DNA of 64,000 nucleotides. It comes from Aedes albopictus. Its lineage: Eukaryota; Arthropoda; Insecta; Diptera; Culicidae. The notes beneath the pieces are model-generated. The model worked only from the letters and a program-made list of their open reading frames with translations. It ran no database searches and had not been told where the DNA came from. The stretch covers positions 78,571,734 to 78,635,733 of the forward strand of contig NC_085136.1 in the NCBI RefSeq assembly GCF_035046485.1, given 5' to 3'. Below, piece after piece: positions 9,601 to 21,600 of the stretch. The position numbers and the translations under genes are program-made. Each line of letters opens with the position of its first letter. Positions within the stretch are counted from its first letter, which is position 1.

Positions 9601-12600
9601 ATGTAGGTGTTTTCTCAGGTACAGGATGTTTTTTTTTTCAGAAATTCATCCACAGATTTCTCCAGCAATACCTTCAAAAACCCTCCAAGAATTTTATTAT
9701 AGGATTTCTTCATATTTTTTTTATAAATTCCTTAATAATTTTTCTACGGATCACACCAAGGGTTTCTGAGAAGTTTCTCCAGGTATTTCTCCAAAAAGTT
9801 TTAAGAAATCCAGCCAGAGAATCCTTGAAGAATTACCCTGGGAATGCTTTAGATATTCATAGAGAGATTCACTCAAAAGTACCTCCTAAGTCTCCTACAG
9901 GGATTCTACTGAAGATTTCTTCAGAAATTCCTGCCGTGATTCCTCCAGAAATTCCATTGAGAAGATACTTTTATCTCCAGAGACTTCTTCATAATGATAG
10001 TGATTTCTTCAGGAATTTCAACAAAGGATTTCTTTAAAAGTTCTTCCATGGAATTTTTCAGGAATTCTTCTAAATTTTGTTTTACAAATTTTACAGGAAT
10101 TTCTTCTTAAATTCTCCACAGAGTTTCTCCAAGAATTATTTGGGAAATTCCTTCAGAGATTCCCGCAGAAATTCCTAGAATGAATTCGCTCCTGCCCAGG
10201 GGGAATGACACTTCCTTTGCAAACCGGAAAAATCCACATTTATCCTTTGCTAACCGTCGTTAATCGCGTCTATCTACTGCTCAGTTAGCAGCGGTTAGCG
10301 ACGGTTAGGAACGGATAAATTCGGATTTTCCGGTAAGAAAAGGATGTGTTATTCCCCTTGCTCCTGCCTTTCCTTCAGAAATATCTCCTGGGATGACTTT
10401 AGAGAGCCCTGCAAAGTTTGTGCAGATATTCTTCCAGAGATTTTTCATAAGTTTTTCCAGAAATTGCACTAAAATTACTAAAGAATTCTTTAAGGAATCC
10501 CTGAAGGAATTTCTTATATACTATTGAAAATTCGTAGAACAAATTTTTGAAAATTTTCGGGTGTAATTCCTGGACAATATATTCCTAAAGCAAATTCTGT
10601 AGTTACCTCTGAAGTAATTCCTGGGCGAATGTCTAGGATACAAAATAGGAGAATACCTGAAAAACACCTGAAGACACCCTTTTATTTCTCATCAAAAAAT
10701 CAAGTGAAAGCATTCGTAAATGACGTAGCATTCAGCACAAATCACAGCCAAAGGTACTGGTGGAATTCTTGAAGAAATCTCTCAATAAATTTCTGAGGGA
10801 TCCCTGGAGCATTTTTTGAAAGAATCCTAAGAAGAACTCTGAAAAAATTCTCAGAAAAACTTCTCATATAATTTCTGCAGGGATTTATACTCAAAAATCC
10901 CAGAACTACTTCCTGGAGAAATTTCGGAAGGAGTTCCTGCAGAAATAAAAATAACGGAAAAAATCTGTTCGCACCCGTGAGCACCCTGATGAAACCACTG
11001 AAGAAAAAGTAAAATGATTTTTTTAAAGAAATCTTTGCAATAACACCTGGAAGAACTTAAGAACCATTTTCGGGTAATAATAGAAAAATTTCATTAAAAA
11101 TTCCTTGAAAATGCTGAGGAATAGACACTGGAATATTTTCTTCCGTAATTGTTGAGAGATTCTTTGGAAAAAAAAATGTGAAAGAATCCCTGAAGGAAGG
11201 TCTGAATAAATCCAAAACCAACGTCTGGAGGAATACTTGAAGGAACTTTTGGAGAAAACCCCGGATGAACTTCCAAAAGAAGCTCTTGAGATTTTTTATA
11301 GGAATTTCCAAATAAATGTTCGAGAAAACCTCAAAATAAGTGAAGTAAAACCTAAAGGAACCTCTGGAGGAATTCAAGAAATAATTTCTGAAAAAGTGTG
11401 TGGAAAAAACTCTTAATTTCTTAGTGAAACCCCTAAGAGAACTACTGAAAAAATCTTTGTAAAAAGATTTCTCCTGGAATTACACCTATTGAATGGAAAC
11501 GTTTGGAAGAATTCTTGGAGAAACCTGGAGAAATTCCTTGGAGAAGCTCTTAAATATTTGTAGAAGAACTTCTAGAGAAATCCCAGAGAAAAATTCATAG
11601 GATAAATTCCTACAGAAATGTTTGAAAAAAAATCATGAAGGAATACAAGCTTGAACTTAAGTATCAATACTTGAAAGACTTTCCTATAGATTTTTTAAGA
11701 AACCCTAGAAGGAATTTCTGAGGAAACTCATGGACCAGTTTCAATATGAATCTATTGATAAATTTCTTGCGAAACTTCTGAAGAAGTCCCAAGGAAAATT
11801 CCAGGGAAAGTTCCTGAAAGATGCTCCGGAGGAATCCCTGGAGAAATTTTTCAATAAATGTTTGGACAGGGATGCATTCTAATGCGATACTAAGAGAAAT
11901 CTTCATCTTCTTTCCGTTAACATTCCACATAGTGTTTGACAATTCCTGATAGAATGCCCAAAGAAATTTCCGACGATGTCCCTGAAGGTAATCTTGGGAA
12001 ATTTTCTAGAAATTTTAAGAAAAAAACATGCTAAGCTTATAAAAGGAATTCCAGCAAGTCCCTTCTGCAATAATTACAGACATTTTTTTTTGTGTCACAA
12101 TGATGCATGAAGGGGTTCTATGGAATAATTCGTTATTAGGCGCAATTGTGAAATAATTTCGACGTACGAGTATAAAAAGCGCTGAATTTTGGCTACCTCT
12201 GATTTTACCATAACAGCACAGAACTTAAGTGAAAGCTCACCTGTGGAATTTCCAGTGCAACTTCTTATAGGAAAACTCACTGAAAATTGATTGTCACAAT
12301 ATTCAAATTTTAAAATTAGGAATTCTGTTAATTATTCTGAAGCATCCACACAACTCAATTGAGATTTTTTTAATGTTTTCCTGAAAAAAACATGTCAAGC
12401 TTCTGGTACAATGGAATACTCCAAGAAACCATTATTTGTTTAAATTTCAGAGAAACCTCTTGGTAAATTTGTGAAAAACCTGTATATTTGAGAAATAGGA
12501 GATATTATCTAAATATTATTTAGAATTCTTCAAAAAAATATAGAAACGATGGTTAAGCCAATCTTTCTTGATAAATATGACGTTTATTTATGATGAAACT

Positions 12601-15600
12601 ACTTCTTGTCACAATTGTTGAAAAAAAAAACAGAGATTGATAAAATATAATAAATTAATTTCTTCAAAAATTACCTTATTCCTGACAAAATTGCTACAGC
12701 TACAGACATTGTCCCTCGCCAAGAAGAGATGGAGAAAGTTCTTTGAAATCCCACAAAAACACCAACCTAATATTTTTCCCTTAATGTGAACGTTTTAATT
12801 GTTTTTTAAAGGCTTCTGATATTTCGCCTAAGAGTTTTTTTTTTACTCGAAATTGTGGTAACACAGGTTAAATTATTGAAATATTTTCGTACATTATTTT
12901 CTAAAAAAACAAAAAAGTACTTATTCAGGAAGAACTTTAGTATTGCCTTTGTCAGAAATATGAAGAATGTTCTCTAAAGAATCGTAAAGGATTTCACAGA
13001 GGTTTCTTTGGTAAAATATGTATTTTTTTGTAATTCGCAGCGTAACAAAAATTAACTTTTTGTCTGTCTCAAGAGCAAACTTATGTGTCTCCGAAGGATT
13101 CTGGGCCGCTGAATCCGAATCCGGGCTCAGATTTTCTCTAACACTGATTAGGTAAAACGAAATATTTAGAGTCGTTAATTTAGATGTGAATTGACCAATT
13201 AACCTTTTGATTGCTTAAAACATATATTACCAAGCATAATGGCTTGCAGTCAAAAAAGCCCAAAATCGCATATTTCGCCCTATAAATTGAGGTATAGCTC
13301 AAAATTGTGACGTGTTAGAGCAAATCTGAGCCCAGATTCGGATTCAGCGGCCCAAAATCCTTCGGAGACACATAAGTTTGCTCTTGAGACAAAAAAATGT
13401 TGCGCTGTGTTATTTGCTCATACATTTGCGAGGGCATTTATTGCAAAGTTTTTGAACTGATTAATGACGTAATTATTTAAGGAATCCTTATTGAGATTCC
13501 TTATGACCTTGGCCTAAATTGATGGAGAAACAAAGACAAAAAATCGCTGAGTAGTTAGACATATTCTAAATGACTCTCCAGACAAAACAGCAACAAATTA
13601 ACTAAGAAGAATAATTAAAAACTTCAAATTTTCTGGAATTTCTAGAATTTTCCGGAATATTTTTCAAGAAATTTTATCTTAAATGCCTAAATGGTTACTG
13701 GTTGTGTTCCTGGAGCAGTTTCTGGTTATAGTCTCTCTCAAAAATTATGATTGTTTTTTTTTTTGTTAATGAGAATAACAGTAAAACTATCTGATAATAA
13801 TAATGTCGAGAAAAGCAAATCATAACTAAATAAGTAAAAAATGCACCGGTGGTGTTTTGAACCCCAACTTTTTTATCTTGAATCGGCCATATTTTATTTT
13901 GTTGGATAATCTTTTAGAGATCTACCCCAAAAACCTGGGAATTGCTTGACATTTTCTTTTCTGATTTTAGTTTCTCAGGATTTCTTGGATCCATAAATAT
14001 TTACAGGAAAATGAGTAAAATAACTCTGGGAAACCTTCGATGAAATTTTGCAATATTCGGTAGAATCTTGAGTTAGGCTCAATGAAAACAAAATGAATAT
14101 CTGGTAGATAAAATAATAACAAATAAGGACGTTGTTCAGGACAAGCAACAATCATACCGAATAATTCTTAAAAATCCAAAATATCGAATGTTTTCTCAAT
14201 GTGGATGCGAATTTTTTCTTAATGCCGCCGATGTTTTGTACAAGAGAATCTTGAGCCTGAAATATCAAGTATTCTTGACTCCATTAGAGGCTTTATTTAG
14301 GAACAAGCAGTTTGAATCATTTGTTATATTTTAAAAAAATTTCCAGAGGATTTTGAAAAACATGTCAAAAAATTAATCCATGAAGAATTTTATGATAGAT
14401 TCTGGCAGAAATTTGAAAATAGCTCCCAGATAAGTCGTGTAGTATTCCTTTGAAGCTTCTTCTTCTTCTTCTTCTTCTTCTTCTTCTTCTTCTTCTTCTT
14501 CTTCTTCTTCTTCTTCTTCTTCTTCTTCTTCTTCTTCTTCTTCTTCTGTATGGCTCGACGTCCCCACTGGGGCTTGGCCTGCCTCGCTTCAACTTAGTGT
14601 TCTTCGAATACTTCCACAGTTATTAATTGAAGGGCTTTCTTTGCCTGCCATTGCATGAATTTGTATATTGTGGGGCAAGTACAATGAAACACTATGCCCA
14701 GGGAGTCCTGACCGGAACGGGAATCGAACCCGCCGTCTCCGGATTGGCGATCCATAGCCTTAGGCTAACTGGAGACCCAACTTTGAGGTTTATTTGCAAA
14801 AAAAAATATTTGCGGAGCTTTTGCAGAATCAGTGACGTAATTACTTAAGGAACCTTTATTGAAACTTCGTATAAGTTCTTGCAAATAAGATTAAGAAATT
14901 TTAGAGAAAAAAAAACAATTCCGAAACTCTTTTAAAAAACCTACCTAAAATTTCTTCAGAAGTTCTCCTAAAAAATCGGAAATTTGTTCGAGTATTTGGC
15001 CAAATATTCCCTCACGGATTAATAAGAAAAAAATCTTCAATGGATTCATTCAAAACTTTTCTTCAGGGATTTATTTAGATATTCCTCCTATTCTACAAAT
15101 TCCATAAAGAATTCTTTCAAAGCATCTTGCATGATTTACTTCTGAAATTCCTCCATTTTTTTTTTTTTCAAAAAAAAATATCCACGAATTTGAGGAGAAA
15201 TTCCTCCAGGGATTCTTTCAAAAATTCGTTCAGAAATTCCTTCAGAAGTTTATTCATAATTTTTTCCAGAGATTCCTTCAATAAAAACTTGCAGCGATGC
15301 CTTAATAAACTATTCCAGAGTTACAGAAAATGTTTCAAAAGTTTGTTCATTAATTTGTGCTGGAGTTACTTTAGAAAATCTTCCAAGGATTACACAAGAA
15401 ATTCCCAAACCAACTTACAATTTCTCCAGAAATTCTTCTTGGGATTCCTCCAGAAGTTTCACAAATGGTTGTGTAAGAAAGTTGTGTATGAGTTTCTGCG
15501 GAAATTCCTCTAATGATTTCTTTAGAAAGTCTTTCGAAGGTTTGCACTTTTCTGGAGTTTTCTAGATTTCGGAAACTTCTTTAAGCATTCTTCAAACAAT

Positions 15601-18600
15601 CTTCCAAGGATTTATTTCAAAACTTTATATTTTTTTATAATCTAAATTCCTGTCAGAAAACCTTCCTGGGCATTCTTTGGCATTTCCTCCAGGGACTCTT
15701 TAAAAAAAAATATGTGAGATCCATTCGGGAATTTTCTGCAGGGATTCTAATAGAAACTCACCTAGGACTTTCTCCAAATATACTCCATGATTTTTTTTAG
15801 AAAATGATTCAGAAATTCAGAACTCCTTCAAAATTTCCTCAGAAATTTTCAAAAGAATTTTCTCCAAGGATTGCTTGGGAAATTCTATGAAAGATTATTA
15901 AGAGAATTCCCAAGATTTCTTTACATTCCTTTAGATATTCTTTAAATACATTTCTCTTCCAGAAGTTGCTCCAAGGATTAAGAAAGTCTTAGAAAATCCT
16001 CCAAGAATTCTTTCAGAATTTTTCTACTGATTCCTACAAGAATTCTTAGACATTCTTGTACAGATTCCTGCAGAAATTTCATCAGAAATTCCACTGGATA
16101 TTTCTCTATGTATTTGCTCAGAAATTGCTCCAGGATTTCCTCCAAGTGTACCTCTAGAATTTTCTCTGTGTATTCCTCCAGGAAATATTTTTAAAAAATA
16201 TTCAGGGTTTTTATTAGAGGATTTCTCCACTTTATTTATTTATTTTTCCAAAAATATCTCAAGAGGTTTTGTTAGGTTCTCCTGCAAGGGTTACCACCTT
16301 TTTTATTCAGGTATTTCTCCTGGATTTTTTTCAGAAAATCCATCTATGAATTCATAAATATTCCTGTTCTTTTGTTCAAAAAATATTTCAAGAGTTTATT
16401 TAGATTTTTTTTTTCTAATTCCTTCTGAAATTTCTTCAGCGATACTTTCGGAAATATCTTTAGAAACTTCTTCAATATTACTTGAATTACTTCTGAAATT
16501 TCAGCAGGGATTTCTTGAAAAGTTGTTCCATGGATTCTTTCAGAAGTTGTCCCAGCAGTTCCTTTAGAAATTGCTCAAGCGGTTCCTACAGATATTCCTC
16601 TAGGAATCCATCCATGAGAGGGTACCAGTGAAGGGGCGCTGAAATCGGCGAACCTTGACAGAGCTCTGATTTTGTCATGACAGCACTGGAAATAATAAAA
16701 TAATAAAATAATGTCATAAGGTATGCTTTGGCGCTATTATGGGTGCTCCGCAAAATAATTTATGGATATGAAGTGCTCCGCGTATCAAAAGGCTGAAAAC
16801 CCCTGCATTATAAGTCATCATAATGCAAACTGCAAGTTTAAAACTTATTGGATATTAAAAATTTTTCCGTTAAAAAAGGTAAGTGTGTCCAGGGTCTGTA
16901 TAATCGAGGGTCCACTAAATCGAGGTATACCTGTACTTCCTAATGGCCCGTAGTACTCTATGCTATAGGTGTACTTGAAAGGTTTAAGATAAGATAAATA
17001 ATTAGTTTTCATTCATTCCATACTTTCTTCGTCAAACAATCATTTCAAATCATATTCTTTAATCTTAAATTTCTTCTCTACCGCTAACAGGACTACAGTA
17101 TCAAGTTCTACCTGAACGCCGGTGCTGATCGGGACAAGCTCGTGCTGGGTATCCCCACCTATGGCCGTTCGTACACGCTCTACAACCCGGATGCCACCGA
17201 GATTGGATCGCCTGCCGACGGACCCGGAGAACAGGGTGATGCCACTCGCGAGAAAGGCTACCTGGCGTACTACGAAATCTGTACCGCAGTGAAGGAAGAC
17301 CCCGAGTGGACCGTTGTGCAGCCGAATCCGAGCGCTATGGGCCCGTACGCTTTCAAGGGTAACCAGTGGGTAGGATATGACGATGAGGCGATTGCCCGGA
17401 AGAAGGCCAAATACGTGGCGGAGAACGGACTGGGAGGTATTATGTTCTGGTCGATCGACAACGACGATTTCCGCGGAACGTGCCATGGAAAACCATATCC
17501 GATCATCGAAGCCGCCAAGGAGACGCTGCTCGCCAGCACGGAGTGAGTGTATTTGTATGATGTCAAGGGGGACAATCTACTAATGCGATGTCTTTTTCTT
17601 TGCAGTATTGGTGCCAACGACATTGCCGCCCCTAGCCGTCCGAGGAAGCCGTCGAGGTCCCGCAGCCGACCAGGAACTACCAGCCGGAACCGCTTGACCA
17701 CCGATAACAACAACGAGATCAAGTCATCGTTCAAGAACTCCCAGAGCAGGAAGAACAGCCGCCCGGCACCGCGAACAACGACTACAACCACTAGCACCAC
17801 CACGACCGAGGGTTCACTGTACATCGGAGGACGTACCACAACGCCACAGCCACCGACTACTCCAGATCCAGGCGCAGGTTGGTCACGTCACCACTTTCTG
17901 ACTTGCTCCAAGTCATTTGATTTCCCTTTCTCTTCCCCTTACAGACTTCAAATGTACCGATGAGGGTTTCTTCCCGCATCCACGCGACTGCAAGAAGTAC
18001 TTCTGGTGTCTGGACGCGCCCGCTCTTGGTCTGGTAGCTCATCAGTTCACCTGCCCGTCCGGACTGGTGTTCAACAAGCTGGCCGATTCCTGTGACTACG
18101 CACGCAACGTAGTATGCTCCAAGACCGCTCCGACGACAACCACCACCTCAACGTCCACCACGACATCCACCACTACCACAACGACGCCAGCCCCAAGGAA
18201 CCGCGTCACCGTTTCCACCACTCGAAACAACTTCTTCAACCGTGCTCTGACTACAACGACCACCACGGAGCCACCGATCGAGATCGACTACTCCGACGAG
18301 GAAGAGGACGAGGTTCAGCCCGAGGAAGACCCGAAGGTGATCAAGGAGCTGATTGCGCTGATCAAGAAGGTCGGAGGCATTGAGGAACTGGAACGCCAGC
18401 TGCAAGCCCAAGAAGATGGATCGATTGTGCTGAAGGATGAGAAGACAGATCAAATCTCGACGACGCAGTCCACGATCAGTAAGAGCTTGTACGAACGCGT
18501 GTTGAGCCGAGCCGGCAACGGTCTGCAGAAGTTCCGACCGGCGTTGACGTTCACGCAAACGGACAAGAGCGGTTCAACCGAGAACAAGTACTCGTCGGTG

Positions 18601-21600
18601 GTGAGGAATACGAACAGCCGAGTGGGGCCTCAGAATGAAGGAGTCGAAAAGTTGCCAGAATTTGAAGGAGTGTTCAAGGAACGGCCAAAGTATGTTACGT
18701 TGAACCGGGCACGACCGACCAAGGCCAGCGTGGAAGAGGATGCGGACGATAGGTATGGCGAAGAATCGTACGAAGAGGAGGAAAATCAACCGTCGACGTT
18801 TGCCACCAAGAGGACAACTGCGAGTCCGAAGTATGTGAGCATTCGACGGCAGAGACCGACTACGGCAGCCGATGTTGAAGTCGAGGAGAACGAAGAAGAG
18901 GAGAATGTCGCGGCGCCAGTGCAACAACAACAACAACAGTACAGTAGTGTGAGTCGGAACCGTTTTAGGCAGACAACTACGGAGGAACCCGTGGATGAAG
19001 TTGAACGAGTGCCAAGCCGGTGAGTTTTTCGGGGTCGGAAGTGTGGTATCTGGGTGCAGTGGTGTAATCTACGTTTTCTGTTTTAGGTACAACACGATCG
19101 AACGTCGTCGAGCTACCGCGCAGTACAACCGTCTGCAGGAAGGAGATAAAGATGATGTAGGCACTGATTCGTCTCTATTGGTACCTTCTACCGATTACGA
19201 AACAATTTACACTACATCGTCCACTACCGATGCACCAGAACAGTTCATCACGTACAGTACACGACAGTACGCTAGCGTAGAACGTAGCAGTACGACCGAG
19301 GCTACGCCACAGACTGGCGGCCCCAGTGCTACGGATCTTACGCAATCCATTCCAACCACCACCACTACAACAGCAAACGAATACAATGTACAGTACTCCA
19401 ATACAGACTTACAGACGGATCATCCCGAGCGGGACGGTCCGGTAGACACTGTTTCCGATCTAGATTTAAGTAGAACGGCCGACTCGGACAGCCTGACGAC
19501 GGACGACGCGGTGACCGTAGATTATAGCAAGAACGAACCGACCTACGAGGTAACCACTTTACTAAACCTAGGTGAGAGTGTTACTGGTAGTAGTGTTAGT
19601 GAGTTAGAAACGAGTGAGTTTAGTAGTAGTGTTGGTACTAGTGGTGTTAGCGTTAATCCTAGGATTCAGGAAGGCGAGTTGACGACTTCGCAGCCTGCCG
19701 TGACGACCAATGGTTATGAGGTTCCAACAACTACCGTTAGCCCCGCAACAACAACAACAACCGTTAGCTCCACTAGCGAAAAACTGATCGGTACTAACGA
19801 TGAACAGTCTAACTCGATTTATAAATTCCCATCAAGAACTAGGAAAACCACCACCACCGCTAGTCCCCTAGAAGTTGTCACTAATAAGCAAGAGTTCGAA
19901 TTAACCCAAACGCAGGCTGCCCCGCGTCCATTCGGAGGGGCGGTCCGGCGTACACGTCCAACGCGGCGTCCCACGAGCAGTGCAACTACGACAACTACAG
20001 CTCCCGAAGAATTCACTACGCTCCGCTCGGTAAAGGTGAGTTATGCCAATAGCCAGAGATTTGATCTTTCAGCTAGACGTAGAAGCGGCGTTGCCGGATC
20101 GACCACTGTCCCAGTGAATGCTGGTAACAACGAGGTAGGTATTGCTAGCGATTCCTTGGACAGTGAACCGACTGCTCGCCCGACCCGTACCCGAGGCTTC
20201 CGAGGTCGCGTACGGTTCGGAGCTTCTACCGAATCAAGTTCTGTCCCGACTGAATCGGCGCCTGTTGCTGCCGAACCTACCCGACGCCGGCCACAACAGT
20301 CGTCGGATTCTTTCGCTCGCAATCGTTTCTCTTTGAACCGGGCTTCCAGTCGAGCACCGACGGAAGCACCAAGTACCGCAACTGAACGAATCACCGCCAC
20401 GGAGCAGCCAGTTGAGCAATCAACTGCTAGGGCTTCACTCAGGAGGTTGAACTTTAATCAATACAGCGGTAGATCAAGTACCGAACCGACGACAACCACC
20501 ACAGTCGAACCGGAAATCGAAACGGATTCGCCGGTCATCAACTTGCAGGTCAAATCGCACACAGGAATCGACGAAGATCTGTTCAAAACTCAGGAACGCA
20601 TTCTGTTGACGCTGGGAACTGCTTTGCAATACGGATTCAGCAATCGAAACGAGCTCAATGGTCGTCGGATTCAGGAAAGTGAGCCGAAGCTAGTCAAAGG
20701 AACGGTCGAGAACTCTCCCATCACGAACGTAGTTCGTGAGAGGCCAACGGTCAAGTCTCGCTCCCAAGATACCATTGATAACCAGCTAGCCGAAGACATC
20801 AATGAAATGGCTACGGAACCAGCCTTCGTTTCAACTTCAGAGCGTGCCTCCTCGGCATACGACAGTACTGTGAGCGACCAGGAACGAACCAATGACTACA
20901 CTACCGTGTACAGTGTAAACACGGCCGAAGTGGAAACGACAACACCTGGCCAGCGTAAGTTCTTCACCACTCTTCGTGGACGCGCTTCATCAGCCACCAC
21001 TGAGTCCAGCGACACTACGCTGAAGGTTGTTCTCTCAGAGGTAAATACCAACAAGACATTCATCCCAGGAAAAGTACGACCAACACGTCCAGGAAGGTTC
21101 CGCACCACAACCGTAGCTGCCTCGTCGGAAACTGTCAACGAAGCTTCCACATTGCGATCCAAATTCCCACCGAGGAAGACATTTGTAACTCCAAGCACGA
21201 ACGCCATCGCCAACGAAGCAGTCGATAAGCCATCGCGTAGACCATCGCCCTTCATCCGCAGGCAGCGACCAACTCCCGGAGGCACAACGTCAACAGCCGC
21301 AGCCACAGCTGAATCTTCTCCAGACAATGCGACAGAAAACAGCGAAACAACCGAGAAACCTCCAGGCATCTCGACAACTGTTAGTAGACGTCGCTTGGGA
21401 CGCCGAAAGCTCACCACCACTGCCAGTACATCTGAAAAACCGGTCGTAGAACAAGTCCACCGTGAACGTCCAGCTGGATTCACCAGGCGTCAACGTCTGC
21501 CATTCGGTCGTTCCACTACGACTACTGCTGAAACGCCCACAGCTGCCCAGCGTACCGGAACAACCACTACCTCCGAGCCCTTCACAGCCGAGCCCACCTA

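Larger units (their letters stand above)
6961..17090 (+). other. 10.1-kb intron splitting the GH18 domain
   Basis: The intron runs from GTAAGTAGTT to the CCGCTAACAG acceptor. It is filled with MITEs, foldbacks, a SINE and degenerate repeats, listed separately. No open frame in it resembles an extra domain. Stretches without an assigned element (about 7245-7400, 12060-13037, 13408-14447, 16620-16870, 16937-17090) show only AT-rich sequence. Confidence 0.85.

Noticed and set aside
14365..14592. Poly-Arg and poly-Glu open frames on the minus strand
   Set aside because: They are translations of the (GAA)n tail of a SINE; there is no gene context.
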